Shown here piece after piece: positions 16,601-22,480 of a stretch of DNA of 26,931 nucleotides; the first letter of the stretch is position 1; every line of letters begins with the position of its first letter. Below the pieces are notes generated by a model. That model did not search any database. It was not told where the DNA came from and was given only the letters and a program-made list of their open reading frames with translations. Source of the stretch: an uncultured Sutterella sp. (GTDB taxonomy: Bacteria > Pseudomonadota > Gammaproteobacteria > Burkholderiales > Burkholderiaceae_F); the NCBI GenBank assembly GCA_900770335.1, contig CAAGKD010000079.1, positions 1 to 26,931 on the forward strand, in the 5' to 3' direction. The translations under genes were made by a program, and so were the position numbers.

Positions 16601-17302
16601 CTGACGGACGGCGCCCTGGGCAGGCTCCCGGCTTCAGTGAAGCGCCCGCAGGACCTGCCTGCGGCGGTCGACAGGCTCTATCGCGCGAGACTTCAGAAAA
16701 TCGCCCCGGGGGCTGACGGCATGACGGCCATCGTTCGCCTTGGCAATGCGACAAGCGCAGGACTTCCGCTTGCCAAGGCGGTCGGCATTCTCAAGCCCGG
16801 CGCCTCGATCACGCTTGCGGACCTCGGAAGGGAGCCGATTCTTCCCTCCTTGCGGGACGTCACGCCTGACAGCAACTACGGTCTCTCCGTGGATCTCGTG
16901 CGGCTTGACCCGCAGTCGCGCTGCACGCTCACCCCTCTGGAGGGAGAGGCGGTCGTGACCACGGCCGGCGCCGTCAGGGCCGACCGGGACTTCAACACAA
17001 TCATTGACTGCTGGCGCGGCATGACCCGGAGCGAAGCGCAGCTGCGCCGCGTGGCGCAGACCTTCACCCAGGAGGCGCTGCTCGAAGCGACCTTCTTCGG
17101 CAGCGCCTTCCCCGGCGTCCCGGGACTTTCCGAGCACGGCCGGTACGACATCGACGCCAGGCAGCTTCAGGACGGGGCCGTGGAGGTGACGGTCAGCACG
17201 AGCGAGACGTGCCCGGTCAGATTCCAGCAGGTCTGGCGGATCGAGACGGACGGCTCGTACCGTTGCACGGACTTTCTCCTCGAGCGAGCACAGCAGGGCT
17301 GA
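13691..17302 (+). CDS. Giant hypothetical protein 2, paralogue of protein 1
   Basis: A 1203-aa protein collinear with the 1233-aa protein upstream from end to end. Matching landmarks are LELNSLFSRAATAAAD, GRKFLGISLLSK, FMEAIEKSPAYG, SSRPLTAAMVRQ, LALGHNPEV and GDFGAAD. GPKSAAFMNLF, GRRIDPAALSAEARGIL, VTHPSQI (about 873) and WRGMTRSEAQLRRVAQ (about 1108) continue the series. The last 80 residues are again strand-rich (GRYDIDARQL, VEVTVSTS, CPVRFQQVWRIETDG). No signal peptide or membrane segment is visible. AGGAG lies six bases before the ATG, so translation should be strong. Two long diverged copies around one chaperone gene suggest an old duplication with retained secretion signals. The function inside or outside the cell is unknown. 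Closely similar codon use to protein 1 argues against recent separate acquisition. Confidence 0.8.
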   Translation: MSLELNSLFSRAATAAADETYKAADDGGLDRGRKFLGISLLSKANNKAATERFMEAIEKSPAYGRLFTGDLRAPLEALAKSSRPLTAAMVRQTRLALDGAAVTAAVAFGRELVESGAIPPGHATSFGQHAVAHGFSVESPQGRVEALRGYLQGLCEEHPADMTRLPGDPNGERAGMLLRIFGERPPSEGSPKSFIKKLVSAKVDELGEAVTMDALRGAWAEGHASELRAAACLSDEALAAISLNAANGRGGQILNTLALALPSIGEECAEAFVSELVNAQPQIELETESQRAQAVRTFMVNVAGEDAAARVLADKGLPKDFTLALGHNPEVIGSALGTLREAGELFVPSRETVIGAFEQATRAFIDAHRDDLAWLAQAMTNPPAGSDHLREALSARRMPALVNAVIAELPILRSIASADAGRLTEPQLVEAFGRLAAASRSAAHAAQGDFGAADNVNALTDAICVSLLREGVPGERLPELMARVVSEFGGVSSDLTSAFDLILDPKLLSETLNLIGAIEAQASALISLMTDDQLRDSNLAFYMGGKNPGEDVLRERSRFVRSSFESVHSTSQAGDGARLFFHEHGVELDDADPNLQRPDAIAGGNLLMAQTVARQFLSSLFPEGAMGPGPKSAAFMNLFNEVAQTSGLAGLDPERLGLDFAAEEVRAGLIKLSDEAAREGRRIDPAALSAEARGILAREIRGCATALAAVRALPRETAQPALLEVFSGVIERHCLSQPTGLIEFANHLSVGSFISDLASPCPTERQIIEGLELLAVQVCASFGGLTDVRTGRIVSEIISDFARGMDGGMAQALADLLESPAAEKTAAAMRFSLEPPKATAHSARLMFMLDQMDAIHARLRPESSRQPSLAGEPVTHPSQISAGANGLQNKLETLVGAPFSTISSALTDVKRVPDQKTWDALARIAKDLDDGTSSLGYASASWVAQAAPALEDALRKAGGKPLSLKALWSCLTDGALGRLPASVKRPQDLPAAVDRLYRARLQKIAPGADGMTAIVRLGNATSAGLPLAKAVGILKPGASITLADLGREPILPSLRDVTPDSNYGLSVDLVRLDPQSRCTLTPLEGEAVVTTAGAVRADRDFNTIIDCWRGMTRSEAQLRRVAQTFTQEALLEATFFGSAFPGVPGLSEHGRYDIDARQLQDGAVEVTVSTSETCPVRFQQVWRIETDGSYRCTDFLLERAQQG

Positions 17303-17342
17303 GGCGCCCCGCCGACGCCTGGGGCCGGGCTCGGGCTCAAGC

Positions 17343-17721
17343 TCAGTTGAGCTCCTGCGCGGCCTCCTCGAGAAGCGTTTTCGGCAGGCGCGCGACCGCA
17401 ATGCCCTCGCTCCGGAGCTCCGCGGCCGCAAGGGGCGAGCATTCGCCGAGCACGAGACGCTTCTCGCGACGCCCGGCCTCCATGGCGCGGACGACCTCGG
17501 GAAAGTCTCGTCCGACGTCCTCGGCGTTTCGCACGACCTCCCGCAGGCGTCCGATCGCCTCGGCTCGGACGGCCGCGGCGCGGCGCGCTCGGGCGGCGCG
17601 TCACCTCGCGCGAGCCGCAGACAGGGCATTCCGCGGGCTCTTTGGCGGGATCCTCCTCGCGCAGCCAGGCTTCGAAGACGTGTCCGGAGACGCAGCAGTA
17701 ATCTCGGATTTTCAATGACAT
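17343..17721 (-). pseudogene. DUF1178-family zinc-ribbon-like protein, frameshifted
   Basis: A conserved proteobacterial small protein of unknown role (DUF1178) that appears in two frames. The 5' part starts at 17721 after GGAGG and reads MSLKIRDYCCVSGHVFEAWL, then ECPVCGSREVTRRPSAP, giving the paired cysteine knuckles. The 3' part is one base out of frame: AAAVRAEAIGRLREVVRNAE, DVGRDFPEVVRAMEAG, then SPLAAAELRSEGIAVARLP up to the stop at 17343. The switch lies near 17575-17590 in a run of repeated GCG/CGC. One extra base, or two missing, would explain it. In the unrepaired frame the protein runs into an Arg/Gly-rich nonsense tail. Either this is a real pseudogene or the base count in this GC repeat is wrong. 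Confidence 0.75.
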
Positions 17722-17787
17722 GGTCCGCCTCCGAAAGCCTCGCGAACTGTGAATGAGCGCCTTTTGAGCGGCAGACTCAAAAAGTTC

Positions 17788-17816
17788 GTGACAAACGCGA
17801 TTTTCTCTGATACACT
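17788..17816 (+). promoter_or_regulatory. Promoter of tRNA-Ser
   Basis: GTGACA (17788-17793), a 17-bp spacer and TACACT (17811-17816). The mature tRNA begins 83 bases after the -10 box, so a leader must be trimmed. Confidence 0.6.
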
Positions 17817-17898
17817 TCGCTTCCTCAGTTCAGGGCTTAGCCCGACGACTTCGGTCTCGTCACCACGGACCGAAGGCGCAGGAACGGAGCACATCTAT

Positions 17899-17989
17899 GG
17901 AAGGATGGCAGAGTGGTTGATTGTACCGCCCTGGAAAGGCGGCATACGGAAATTCCGTATCGAGGGTTCGAATCCCTCTCCTTCCGCCA
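17899..17989 (+). tRNA. tRNA-Ser(GGA), integration target
   Basis: A 91-nt class II tRNA. Acceptor GGAAGGA (17899-17905) pairs with TCCTTCC (17979-17985), with discriminator G and encoded CCA. The anticodon arm is CCGCC-CTGGAAA-GGCGG, giving GGA. The long variable arm is TACGGAAATTCCGTA, as in serine tRNAs. The 3' end doubles as attL of the element to its right and stays intact after integration. Confidence 0.96.
17976..17989 (+). repeat. attL core
   Basis: CTCTCCTTCCGCCA, the last 14 bases of tRNA-Ser including CCA. It is identical to 22528-22541 and the flanking bases differ on both sides. Confidence 0.85.
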
Positions 17990-18021
17990 AAAACACTAGC
18001 GCGAGCGCGCTTCTCGAGCGA

Positions 18022-18057
18022 TTGACAAGATCGCCACAAGCGCCGCCATAAGACAAG
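18022..18057 (-). repeat. Candidate left-arm integrase sites
   Basis: TTGACAAG (18022-18029) is the reverse complement of the CTTGTCAA repeats at the right end. A partial copy CACAAG follows, with its ACAAG core 11 bases on (18025 to 18036), and another, GACAAG, is at 18052-18057. Inverted orientation relative to the right arm is what phage-type attachment sites show. Confidence 0.4.
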
Positions 18058-18068
18058 CGCAAAAAAAG

Positions 18069-18099
18069 AGCCCCGGCGGTCTTCCGCGCGGGGCTTTTT
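18069..18099 (+). terminator. Terminator at the left end of the element
   Basis: AGCCCC plus GCGG pair with CCGC and GGGGCT around TCTT, followed by five T; seven A precede it, so it may also act on the minus strand. It lies 80 bases after tRNA-Ser and probably ends that transcript now that the original terminator has been moved to 22583. Confidence 0.75.
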
Positions 18100-18119
18100 C
18101 TTCATGTCGTGGCCAGATC

Positions 18120-19609
18120 TTACGCCTCTTTCGCGCACTGACGGGCGTACCAGATCGCCTTCCAGGCGTCTTTCAGCACGCACACGTCTTCGCACGAGAG
18201 ATAGCGCTCGTCCTCAGCCTCGTCGAGGATGCGGTCGATCTTCTTCAGAAGCGCTTCTTCCGTCTGCGCGCAGCGCATGCGCACCACTTCCTTCGTATCC
18301 ATGTCAACCTCCGTGTCTTTCCATGATGGGACCTTGGCCGCTTGCGCCAGGTGCTTGAGCTCGGTCGCGACCATGCGCCCGCGCGCCTCGTTGTGAAGCG
18401 CCTCGGTCATGATGCGAGCCTGCCCTTCGGGCGTGATGAGCTCGCTGTGGCGCTCCATCATCCTGCGGTCCACCTCCTTCTCGATCCCGTCGCGCGCGGT
18501 GACGGCGTCAAGGAGCGCGTCGATCATCTGCTTCTCGGTGTTGAAACGCGCGAAGGGCGAGAGGAGTTCGCGAGCGGTTGCGGGCGCGACGCCACCCTGC
18601 TTGAAGACGTGATGCTCATCGAGCACGGCGAGCTGCTTCTCGGTGTACCCGAGCGCGACGACAGCGGCCCGGTCCATGCGCAGGTTGTCCGTGACGGCGG
18701 AGCTCGGCCCGGAGCTGATGATGTCGAGCACCGCGACGCCCGGACGGGAGTTGATCTCGAGCACGACCTCGTCGTAGATCTTCTGGCGCTCGCGCTTGCC
18801 TCTGCGCTGGATGTCCCTGAGCACCTTCGCCCGGGCGCCCGCGAACCACTTCTCGTCCTTCGCCTGCGCCGCCGTGAGCTTCTCCGTGCCCGCGTTGAAC
18901 GCTTCGTCTCGGTGAGAACCTCGAGGCCGACGCCCTTGCCGTAGGCCATGGCGCCCTTGAGCACCATGTCGCGGGCGGTCGGGAGCGCGAGCGCCTTGAC
19001 GGTCCTCGCGCCGACCGTAGAGAGGAACTGCTTGACGATCGGCATCGCGACCTTGATGCCGGCCGCCTCGAGCCCGGTCTCGATGGTCGCGTTGATGATT
19101 CCGACGCCGTTGGCGATGCGAAGCGCCGTCTGAGAATCGGTGCCCTGCTCGATCAGCGTCTGGAGCTCAAGGCCCGCCTCGACCTTGCGGGAGGCGTCGA
19201 ACCAGAAGGCCGCGCCCACGAGGCCGGTCGCCGCGGCGGTCGTGATGCCAACAGGCGCGCCAATGCCGGTGGAGGTCGCCGCCGCGCTTGCCGACATGAG
19301 CTTCATGCCGAGCCCTGCGAGCGCCGCCTCCGTGCCGTACTCGACGCCGCCCGGCGCGGAGCCGACCATGGAGCCGATGAACTGACCGGCGTTGTAGAGC
19401 CATCCGTCCGTGTCGCCGTCCGTCAGCGGCTTGAGCGCCTTGGCGAAGGCTTCGTCCTGCGCGATGAAGTCCTCGTCCGTGTGACTCCTGCGCCCGATGG
19501 CAACGTCGTACCAAAGAAGACCGCGCTGGCTCGAAAGCCTGCCGCACGGCGCCGAGGAGCGCGGCGCCGATTTGAGTGAATGGCAGGTCTGGGAGTACGT
19601 CGAGCTCAT
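18120..19609 (-). pseudogene. Fragment of a large phage polyvalent/virion protein, frameshifted
   Basis: Two minus-strand frames make one protein. The upstream frame (to about 18905) contains YDVAIGRRSHTDEDF and GWLYNAGQFIGSMVGSAPGG. Small-residue hydrophobic stretches and GVGLEVLTET follow. The downstream frame, ending at 18120, resumes as FNAGTEKLTAAQAKDEKWF and KVLRDIQRRGKRERQKIYDE. Restoring one base near 18905 gives a smooth join (LTET-EA-FNAG). The region EALHNEARGRMVATELKHLA resembles the C-terminal parts of very large phage proteins of the polyvalent or internal-virion type. The 5' end is missing: sequence before about 19510 no longer looks like the same protein and overlaps a plus-strand gene. 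Without an N-terminal domain and with a frameshift, it is almost certainly inactive. Confidence 0.65.
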
Positions 19610-19784
19610 GGAGCAAGCTCTCTGCGCGTATGACGCAGTGCCCCGTATGATCGCCAGAAAGCATCATCAGATGCTCGCGGCAGACGCGTACGGCGACTAC
19701 ATCACGATCCTCGAGGCGCTTCACATGATCATGTCGAAGCCCGAGGTGCTCGATCTAATCAATGCGAACTACGAGGAGTGGTAG
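19497..19784 (+). CDS. Small hypothetical protein of the integrated element
   Basis: A 95-aa frame of unknown function. The last 65 residues (VWEYVELMEQALCAYDAVPR, then MIARKHHQMLAADAYGDYIT and EALHMIMSKPEVLDLIN) look like a genuine helical protein. The first 25 residues lie across the broken start of the minus-strand phage fragment and may not be translated. A TTG inside the frame (reading LSEWQVWEYVEL) or the ATG at MEQAL are alternative starts. It is followed two bases later by the HTH gene, with which it is probably co-transcribed. Both proteins contain a YDxxPRMI motif. Confidence 0.45.
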   Translation: MATSYQRRPRWLESLPHGAEERGADLSEWQVWEYVELMEQALCAYDAVPRMIARKHHQMLAADAYGDYITILEALHMIMSKPEVLDLINANYEEW

Positions 19785-19786
19785 CT

Positions 19787-20017
19787 ATGAAAAAAGCAGG
19801 CGGCAGGACCGGGTGGCTCTCCCGCGAGGAGCTCGCCGTCCGGATCGGTAAGACCACGAGGACCGTCTCGCGGTGGGTCGCGCAGCGCGTGCTGCCTCCG
19901 CCGCGGCGGTTCCCGGACGGCAACTACTGGCGCCCGGAGGAGGTCGATCGGTGGCTCGAGAGCTATGACAAGACCCCGCGTATGATCGAGAAAGCACTGC
20001 GCGAGCGCGCGGCCTGA
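19787..20017 (+). CDS. AlpA/MerR-type winged-helix DNA-binding protein, possible excisionase
   Basis: A 76-aa protein with a single helix-turn-helix, LSREELAVRIGKTTRTVSRW (residues 10-29), followed by PPPRRFPDGNYWRPEEVDRW, the wing and recognition pattern of AlpA-like phage regulators and excisionases. Such proteins direct excision by bending attachment-site DNA or switch on integrase expression. The ATG at 19787 follows GAGGAG at eight bases. It is carried in an element with an integrase, which supports the role, but no binding site has been shown. Also possible: a plain transcriptional repressor of the element. Confidence 0.75.
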   Translation: MKKAGGRTGWLSREELAVRIGKTTRTVSRWVAQRVLPPPRRFPDGNYWRPEEVDRWLESYDKTPRMIEKALRERAA

Positions 20018-20063
20018 CAACACCCCCTGACGTCGAAAGGCGCCAAGAGGATTTTTTTTGCTC

Positions 20064-20093
20064 TTGACTTTTTGAAAAGTTGGGACCAATATT
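20064..20093 (+). promoter_or_regulatory. Promoter with an operator-like repeat
   Basis: TTGACT (20064-20069), an 18-bp spacer and AATATT (20088-20093) lie before the small DNA-binding gene. The spacer contains the inverted repeat ACTTTT-TG-AAAAGT (20067-20080), placed where a repressor would block polymerase. The 78-aa product downstream is a candidate autorepressor, but this is inference. Confidence 0.55.
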
Positions 20094-20119
20094 CAGTCAT
20101 CGATCACATGGGAGGCAAG

Positions 20120-20356
20120 ATGCCAAGAGGTGGACGACGAGAAGGTGCGGGGCGTCCCCGCACCGGCACGATTTCGGTCAAGGTCCGCTTGACCGAGCGA
20201 CAGCGGGCCATCTTTCAGAGCCTCGGCGGCTCGAAGTGGCTCCAGCAACGAATCAACGAAGAGGAATCCAAAATGACGAAGTTCGAGAATCTTTCCAGCG
20301 GCGCGCAGGACATCATCAACAGGACCGCTGAGGACCTCGAGCCGGTCAAGCTCTGA
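20120..20356 (+). CDS. Small basic DNA-binding-like protein of the element
   Basis: A 78-aa protein. The basic N-terminus MPRGGRREGAGRPRTG is the GRREGAGRP motif found in many small phage and plasmid proteins. It is followed by a strand ISVKVRLTERQRAIFQSLGG that fits a ribbon-helix-helix-like fold, then WLQQRINEEES. The tail ends in EDLEPVKL. The ATG at 20120 was chosen because GGGAGG lies four bases upstream; a start 12 bases earlier (ATGGGAGGC) would use the ribosome site itself as coding sequence. It has its own promoter and terminator. A role as a regulator of the element is inferred. Confidence 0.65.
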   Translation: MPRGGRREGAGRPRTGTISVKVRLTERQRAIFQSLGGSKWLQQRINEEESKMTKFENLSSGAQDIINRTAEDLEPVKL

Positions 20357-20375
20357 GCTACAGGCCTGAACGAAC

Positions 20376-20426
20376 AACCCCGACGCTCACGCGAGCGCCG
20401 GGGTTTTTCATTTCAGCCACTCGAGC
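20376..20426. repeat. Terminator plus integrase-tail repeat, copy 1
   Basis: A terminator (stem CCCCG and CGCTC with GAGCG and CGGGG, then five T to 20408) serves the upstream gene. It runs directly into TTTTTCATTTCAGCCA, which recurs with a very similar terminator at 21189-21239. In the second copy the same bases encode the end of the integrase (AWLK, stop). Read on the minus strand, copy 1 encodes a short remnant ending LLEWLK, stop. This looks like a leftover integrase 3' end. The two copies bracket hicAB. Confidence 0.6.
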
Positions 20427-20468
20427 AGCGCCCGGTGACGCAGGAATTGTCAGACGTCGTCATGCCGA

Positions 20469-20507
20469 TTGACTTTCTTCCGGCGTTGTGTAACAATACA
20501 CATTGTT
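20469..20507 (+). promoter_or_regulatory. hicAB promoter and probable operator
   Basis: TTGACT (20469-20474) with AACAAT (20492-20497) at a 17-bp spacing, or TAACAA at 16. The -10 region is half of a perfect inverted repeat, AACAATACACATTGTT (20492-20507). HicB antitoxins with a ribbon-helix-helix tail bind such repeats and repress their own operon, so this is the likely site. Confidence 0.6.
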
Positions 20508-20527
20508 GATTTTTTCAGGAAGCTTCC

Positions 20528-20716
20528 ATGAATTCATCTGAAATCATCAACAAACTGAAGGCCGCCGGGTTTGTCCACGTTCGAACGGCCGGTAGCCATC
20601 ACTTCTTTCGACATCCTGCTTCTAAGCGCACTGCCGTAGTGCCCCACCCGAAGAAGGACTTGCCGATAGGCACAGTGAAGGCTATCGAGAAACAATCCGG
20701 AGTCACCTTCAGATAA
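20528..20716 (+). CDS. hicA: HicA-family toxin (mRNA interferase)
   Basis: A 62-aa HicA toxin, which cleaves mRNA and tmRNA in the cytoplasm and halts growth unless bound by HicB. Seen: the double-stranded RNA-binding-like fold with LKAAGFVHVRTAGSHHFFRH. This holds the catalytic His of the GSHHFF motif (residues 22-27). It is followed by TAVVPHPKKDLPIGTVKAI, the usual second half. AGGAAG lies just before the ATG. Base composition is clearly less GC-rich than the surrounding chromosome, which supports recent transfer. The antitoxin gene follows 56 bases on, across an unusual GC-tract hairpin. Confidence 0.93.
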   Translation: MNSSEIINKLKAAGFVHVRTAGSHHFFRHPASKRTAVVPHPKKDLPIGTVKAIEKQSGVTFR

Positions 20717-20725
20717 TTGTTGATA

Positions 20726-20758
20726 GGGGGGTGGGGTGCAAGCTCCCCCCCCCCTTTT
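20726..20758 (+). terminator. G/C-tract hairpin between hicA and hicB
   Basis: GGGGGG-T-GGGG (20726-20736) faces a run of ten C (20745-20754), followed by four T. This is a strong stem with a short U-run, so it may terminate part of the transcription between toxin and antitoxin or block decay from the 3' side. The C10 run is a candidate for slippage. Confidence 0.5.
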
Positions 20759-20772
20759 CATTGAAGAACACT

Positions 20773-21171
20773 ATGCAATATCCCATCGCCATCGAACCCG
20801 GAGACGAGACTCATGCTTTTGGCGTAGTCGTCCCCGACCTTCCTGGGTGCTTCTCCGCAGGAGATACTCTTGAGGAAGCGCTCGTCAACTCAAAGGAAGC
20901 CATCGCCCTTTGGATCGAGTGTGAGCTTGACGAGGGCCATGACATCCCCGACGCGTCTCCTTTGTCTGCGATCACTCAGAACCCCGACTTCAAGAACTGG
21001 GTCTTCGCAGTTGTCGACATCGGTCCAGAGACTCTCTCCGAGAAAACTGAGCGCATCAACGTTTGCCTTCCTCAGCGAGCCCTGCGTCGTCTCGACGTAC
21101 TGGCGAAGAAAGCCGGTGAGTCGCGATCCGGCTATCTCGCGAGAGCTATCTACTCCATGAGCGCTTGCTGA
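20773..21171 (+). CDS. hicB: HicB-family antitoxin
   Basis: A 132-aa antitoxin that neutralises HicA by covering its active site and represses the operon. Seen: the N-terminal degenerate RNase H-like domain typical of HicB (MQYPIAIEPGDE, then FGVVVPDLPGCFSAGDTLEE and ALVNSKEAIALWIECELDEG). A C-terminal ribbon-helix-helix follows (ERINVCLPQRALRRLDVLAK, then SRSGYLARAI) for DNA binding. The ATG at 20773 is the only start that gives the family's N-terminus; its Shine-Dalgarno (GAAGAA) is weak. It converges on the integrase gene with a shared terminator. Confidence 0.93.
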   Translation: MQYPIAIEPGDETHAFGVVVPDLPGCFSAGDTLEEALVNSKEAIALWIECELDEGHDIPDASPLSAITQNPDFKNWVFAVVDIGPETLSEKTERINVCLPQRALRRLDVLAKKAGESRSGYLARAIYSMSAC

Positions 21172-21188
21172 TCGCTTTGCCTAAACAA

Positions 21189-21239
21189 AAGCCCCGACGC
21201 CTCACGGTGCCGGGGCTTTTTCATTTCAGCCATGCGAGC
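21189..21239. repeat. Terminator plus integrase-tail repeat, copy 2
   Basis: AAGCCCCG and CGCC pair with GGTG and CGGGGCTT, with T-runs on both sides, giving a bidirectional terminator between hicB and int. It continues into the 3' end of int (stop at 21223-21221). Very similar to 20376-20426. Confidence 0.7.
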
Positions 21240-22387
21240 GGAAGGATCGTATCCGCCCATGCCTGCATGACTGGCCGCCGCTGCTCGAGAAGGTCGGAAC
21301 GCTGATACGCCTGCTCCACCGCGCCGCCGGTCGCGTGCATGAGACTCTTCTCAGCGAGCACGCGGTCGACGCCGGTCTCGGCCGCCCAGTCGCGGAAGCT
21401 CGAGCGGAAGCCGTGCATGATCCCCGCGCCGCATCGCTTGATGATCAGCACGCGCGGCGTGTACTTGTGAAGCGGGGCGCCCGGGCGCTGAGGAGAAGGA
21501 AAGACGTAGTCGCCGTCCTGCGGCAGGCGCCGGAGGAGCTCGAGCGCTTGCGCCGAGAGCGGGACGCGATGCGGACAGTCCTTTCCGTCCTTGCGCCGCG
21601 GGCACGACCAGACGGCCGCGTCGAAGTCGATCTCAGACCACCGCGCGGCGGTGAACTCATTGGCGCGGGAGGCCGTCAAGGCGCCGAAGGCGATGGCCGC
21701 CCATCCGATCGGCGGATCGGACCACTTCGTCTGCTCGAGCATCTCCCGGATCTCGGCGGCCGGAAGCGCCTCGAAGTGCTCGACGCGCTTCACGCGGTGC
21801 GCGGGGGGCAAGAAGAGTTCCAGGTTGCCCTTCCAGAGCGCGGGGTTCTGCCCAGCGAGCTTTCTGGTCGCGATCGCGTACGAGAAGAGGGCTTCAAGGC
21901 GCATACGCACCCGGGACGCCGTCTCGGTCTTCTCTTCCCATATGGGGCGAAGCACGGAGAGGATGTCGTCGCGCGTGATCGCTTCGAGCTCGAGCTCGCC
22001 GAGCGCCGGGAGCGCGTAGGTCGCGAGCGAGCTGCGCCACTGCGCGCGGCTCTTGGGATTGCGCCAGTGCTTTGCAGTCTCGATGACCGGGAGCGCGTCC
22101 TCGAGGAGCTGACTGAAGCGATAGACCGGCGCCTCAGCGAAGGTCTTCCGAGCCTCCCGTCGGTGCGCGATGGGATCGATGCCCTGCTCGACGAGCGCAC
22201 GCATCTTGGTCACCTGGGCTCGCGCGGCAGTGATGCCGAGCTCGTTGACGTGGCCCAAAGAGACCTCCCGGCGCCGGCCGTCGATCGTGAAGATGAAGAG
22301 CCATGAGGCGCGACCGCCCCGCTTTCGTGTGTAGAGACCGCGCTCGACGCGGTGGAGTCCGTCCGGAACCTCCTTCTTACTTGCCAT
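21221..22387 (-). CDS. Tyrosine recombinase / integrase of the P4 family
   Basis: A 388-aa site-specific recombinase that inserts and excises the element at tRNA-Ser. Seen: an N-terminal arm-binding domain (GLYTRKRGGRASWLFIFTID, then VSLGHVNELGITAARAQ). A core-binding domain spans roughly 85-190. The catalytic residues are Arg241 (ALTASRANEF), His325 and Arg328 (HGFRSSFRDWAAE), His351 and the nucleophile Tyr361 (HATGGAVEQAYQRSD). All key residues are present, so it may be active. The ATG at 22387 is preceded by GGACGT; in-frame starts at 22399 (ATG) and 22429 (GTG) are possible. It is read inward from attR, the usual arrangement, with three 11-bp repeats upstream. Confidence 0.92.
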   Translation of the reverse strand: MASKKEVPDGLHRVERGLYTRKRGGRASWLFIFTIDGRRREVSLGHVNELGITAARAQVTKMRALVEQGIDPIAHRREARKTFAEAPVYRFSQLLEDALPVIETAKHWRNPKSRAQWRSSLATYALPALGELELEAITRDDILSVLRPIWEEKTETASRVRMRLEALFSYAIATRKLAGQNPALWKGNLELFLPPAHRVKRVEHFEALPAAEIREMLEQTKWSDPPIGWAAIAFGALTASRANEFTAARWSEIDFDAAVWSCPRRKDGKDCPHRVPLSAQALELLRRLPQDGDYVFPSPQRPGAPLHKYTPRVLIIKRCGAGIMHGFRSSFRDWAAETGVDRVLAEKSLMHATGGAVEQAYQRSDLLEQRRPVMQAWADTILPLAWLK

Positions 22388-22480
22388 ACGTCCTGCCATA
22401 AGTGCCGATGTCAAGGGTATGTCCTCCACAGCAGGATTTTCGGCCTCGTTTCTCTACGCAGATCAAGGCTTTTGTCTATA

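Noticed and set aside
8499..17302. Structural genes of a type III secretion system in the window
   Set aside because: None of the ring, needle, ATPase or export-gate proteins can be recognised; only the chaperone-like gene and putative substrates are present.
9330..17302. Giant proteins as autotransporters, RTX toxins or adhesins
   Set aside because: No Sec signal, no membrane or beta-barrel terminus, no glycine-rich calcium repeats and no regular internal repeats are seen.
21335..22306. Open plus-strand frame of 323 codons opposite the integrase
   Set aside because: Antisense shadow; the integrase on the minus strand has all catalytic residues.
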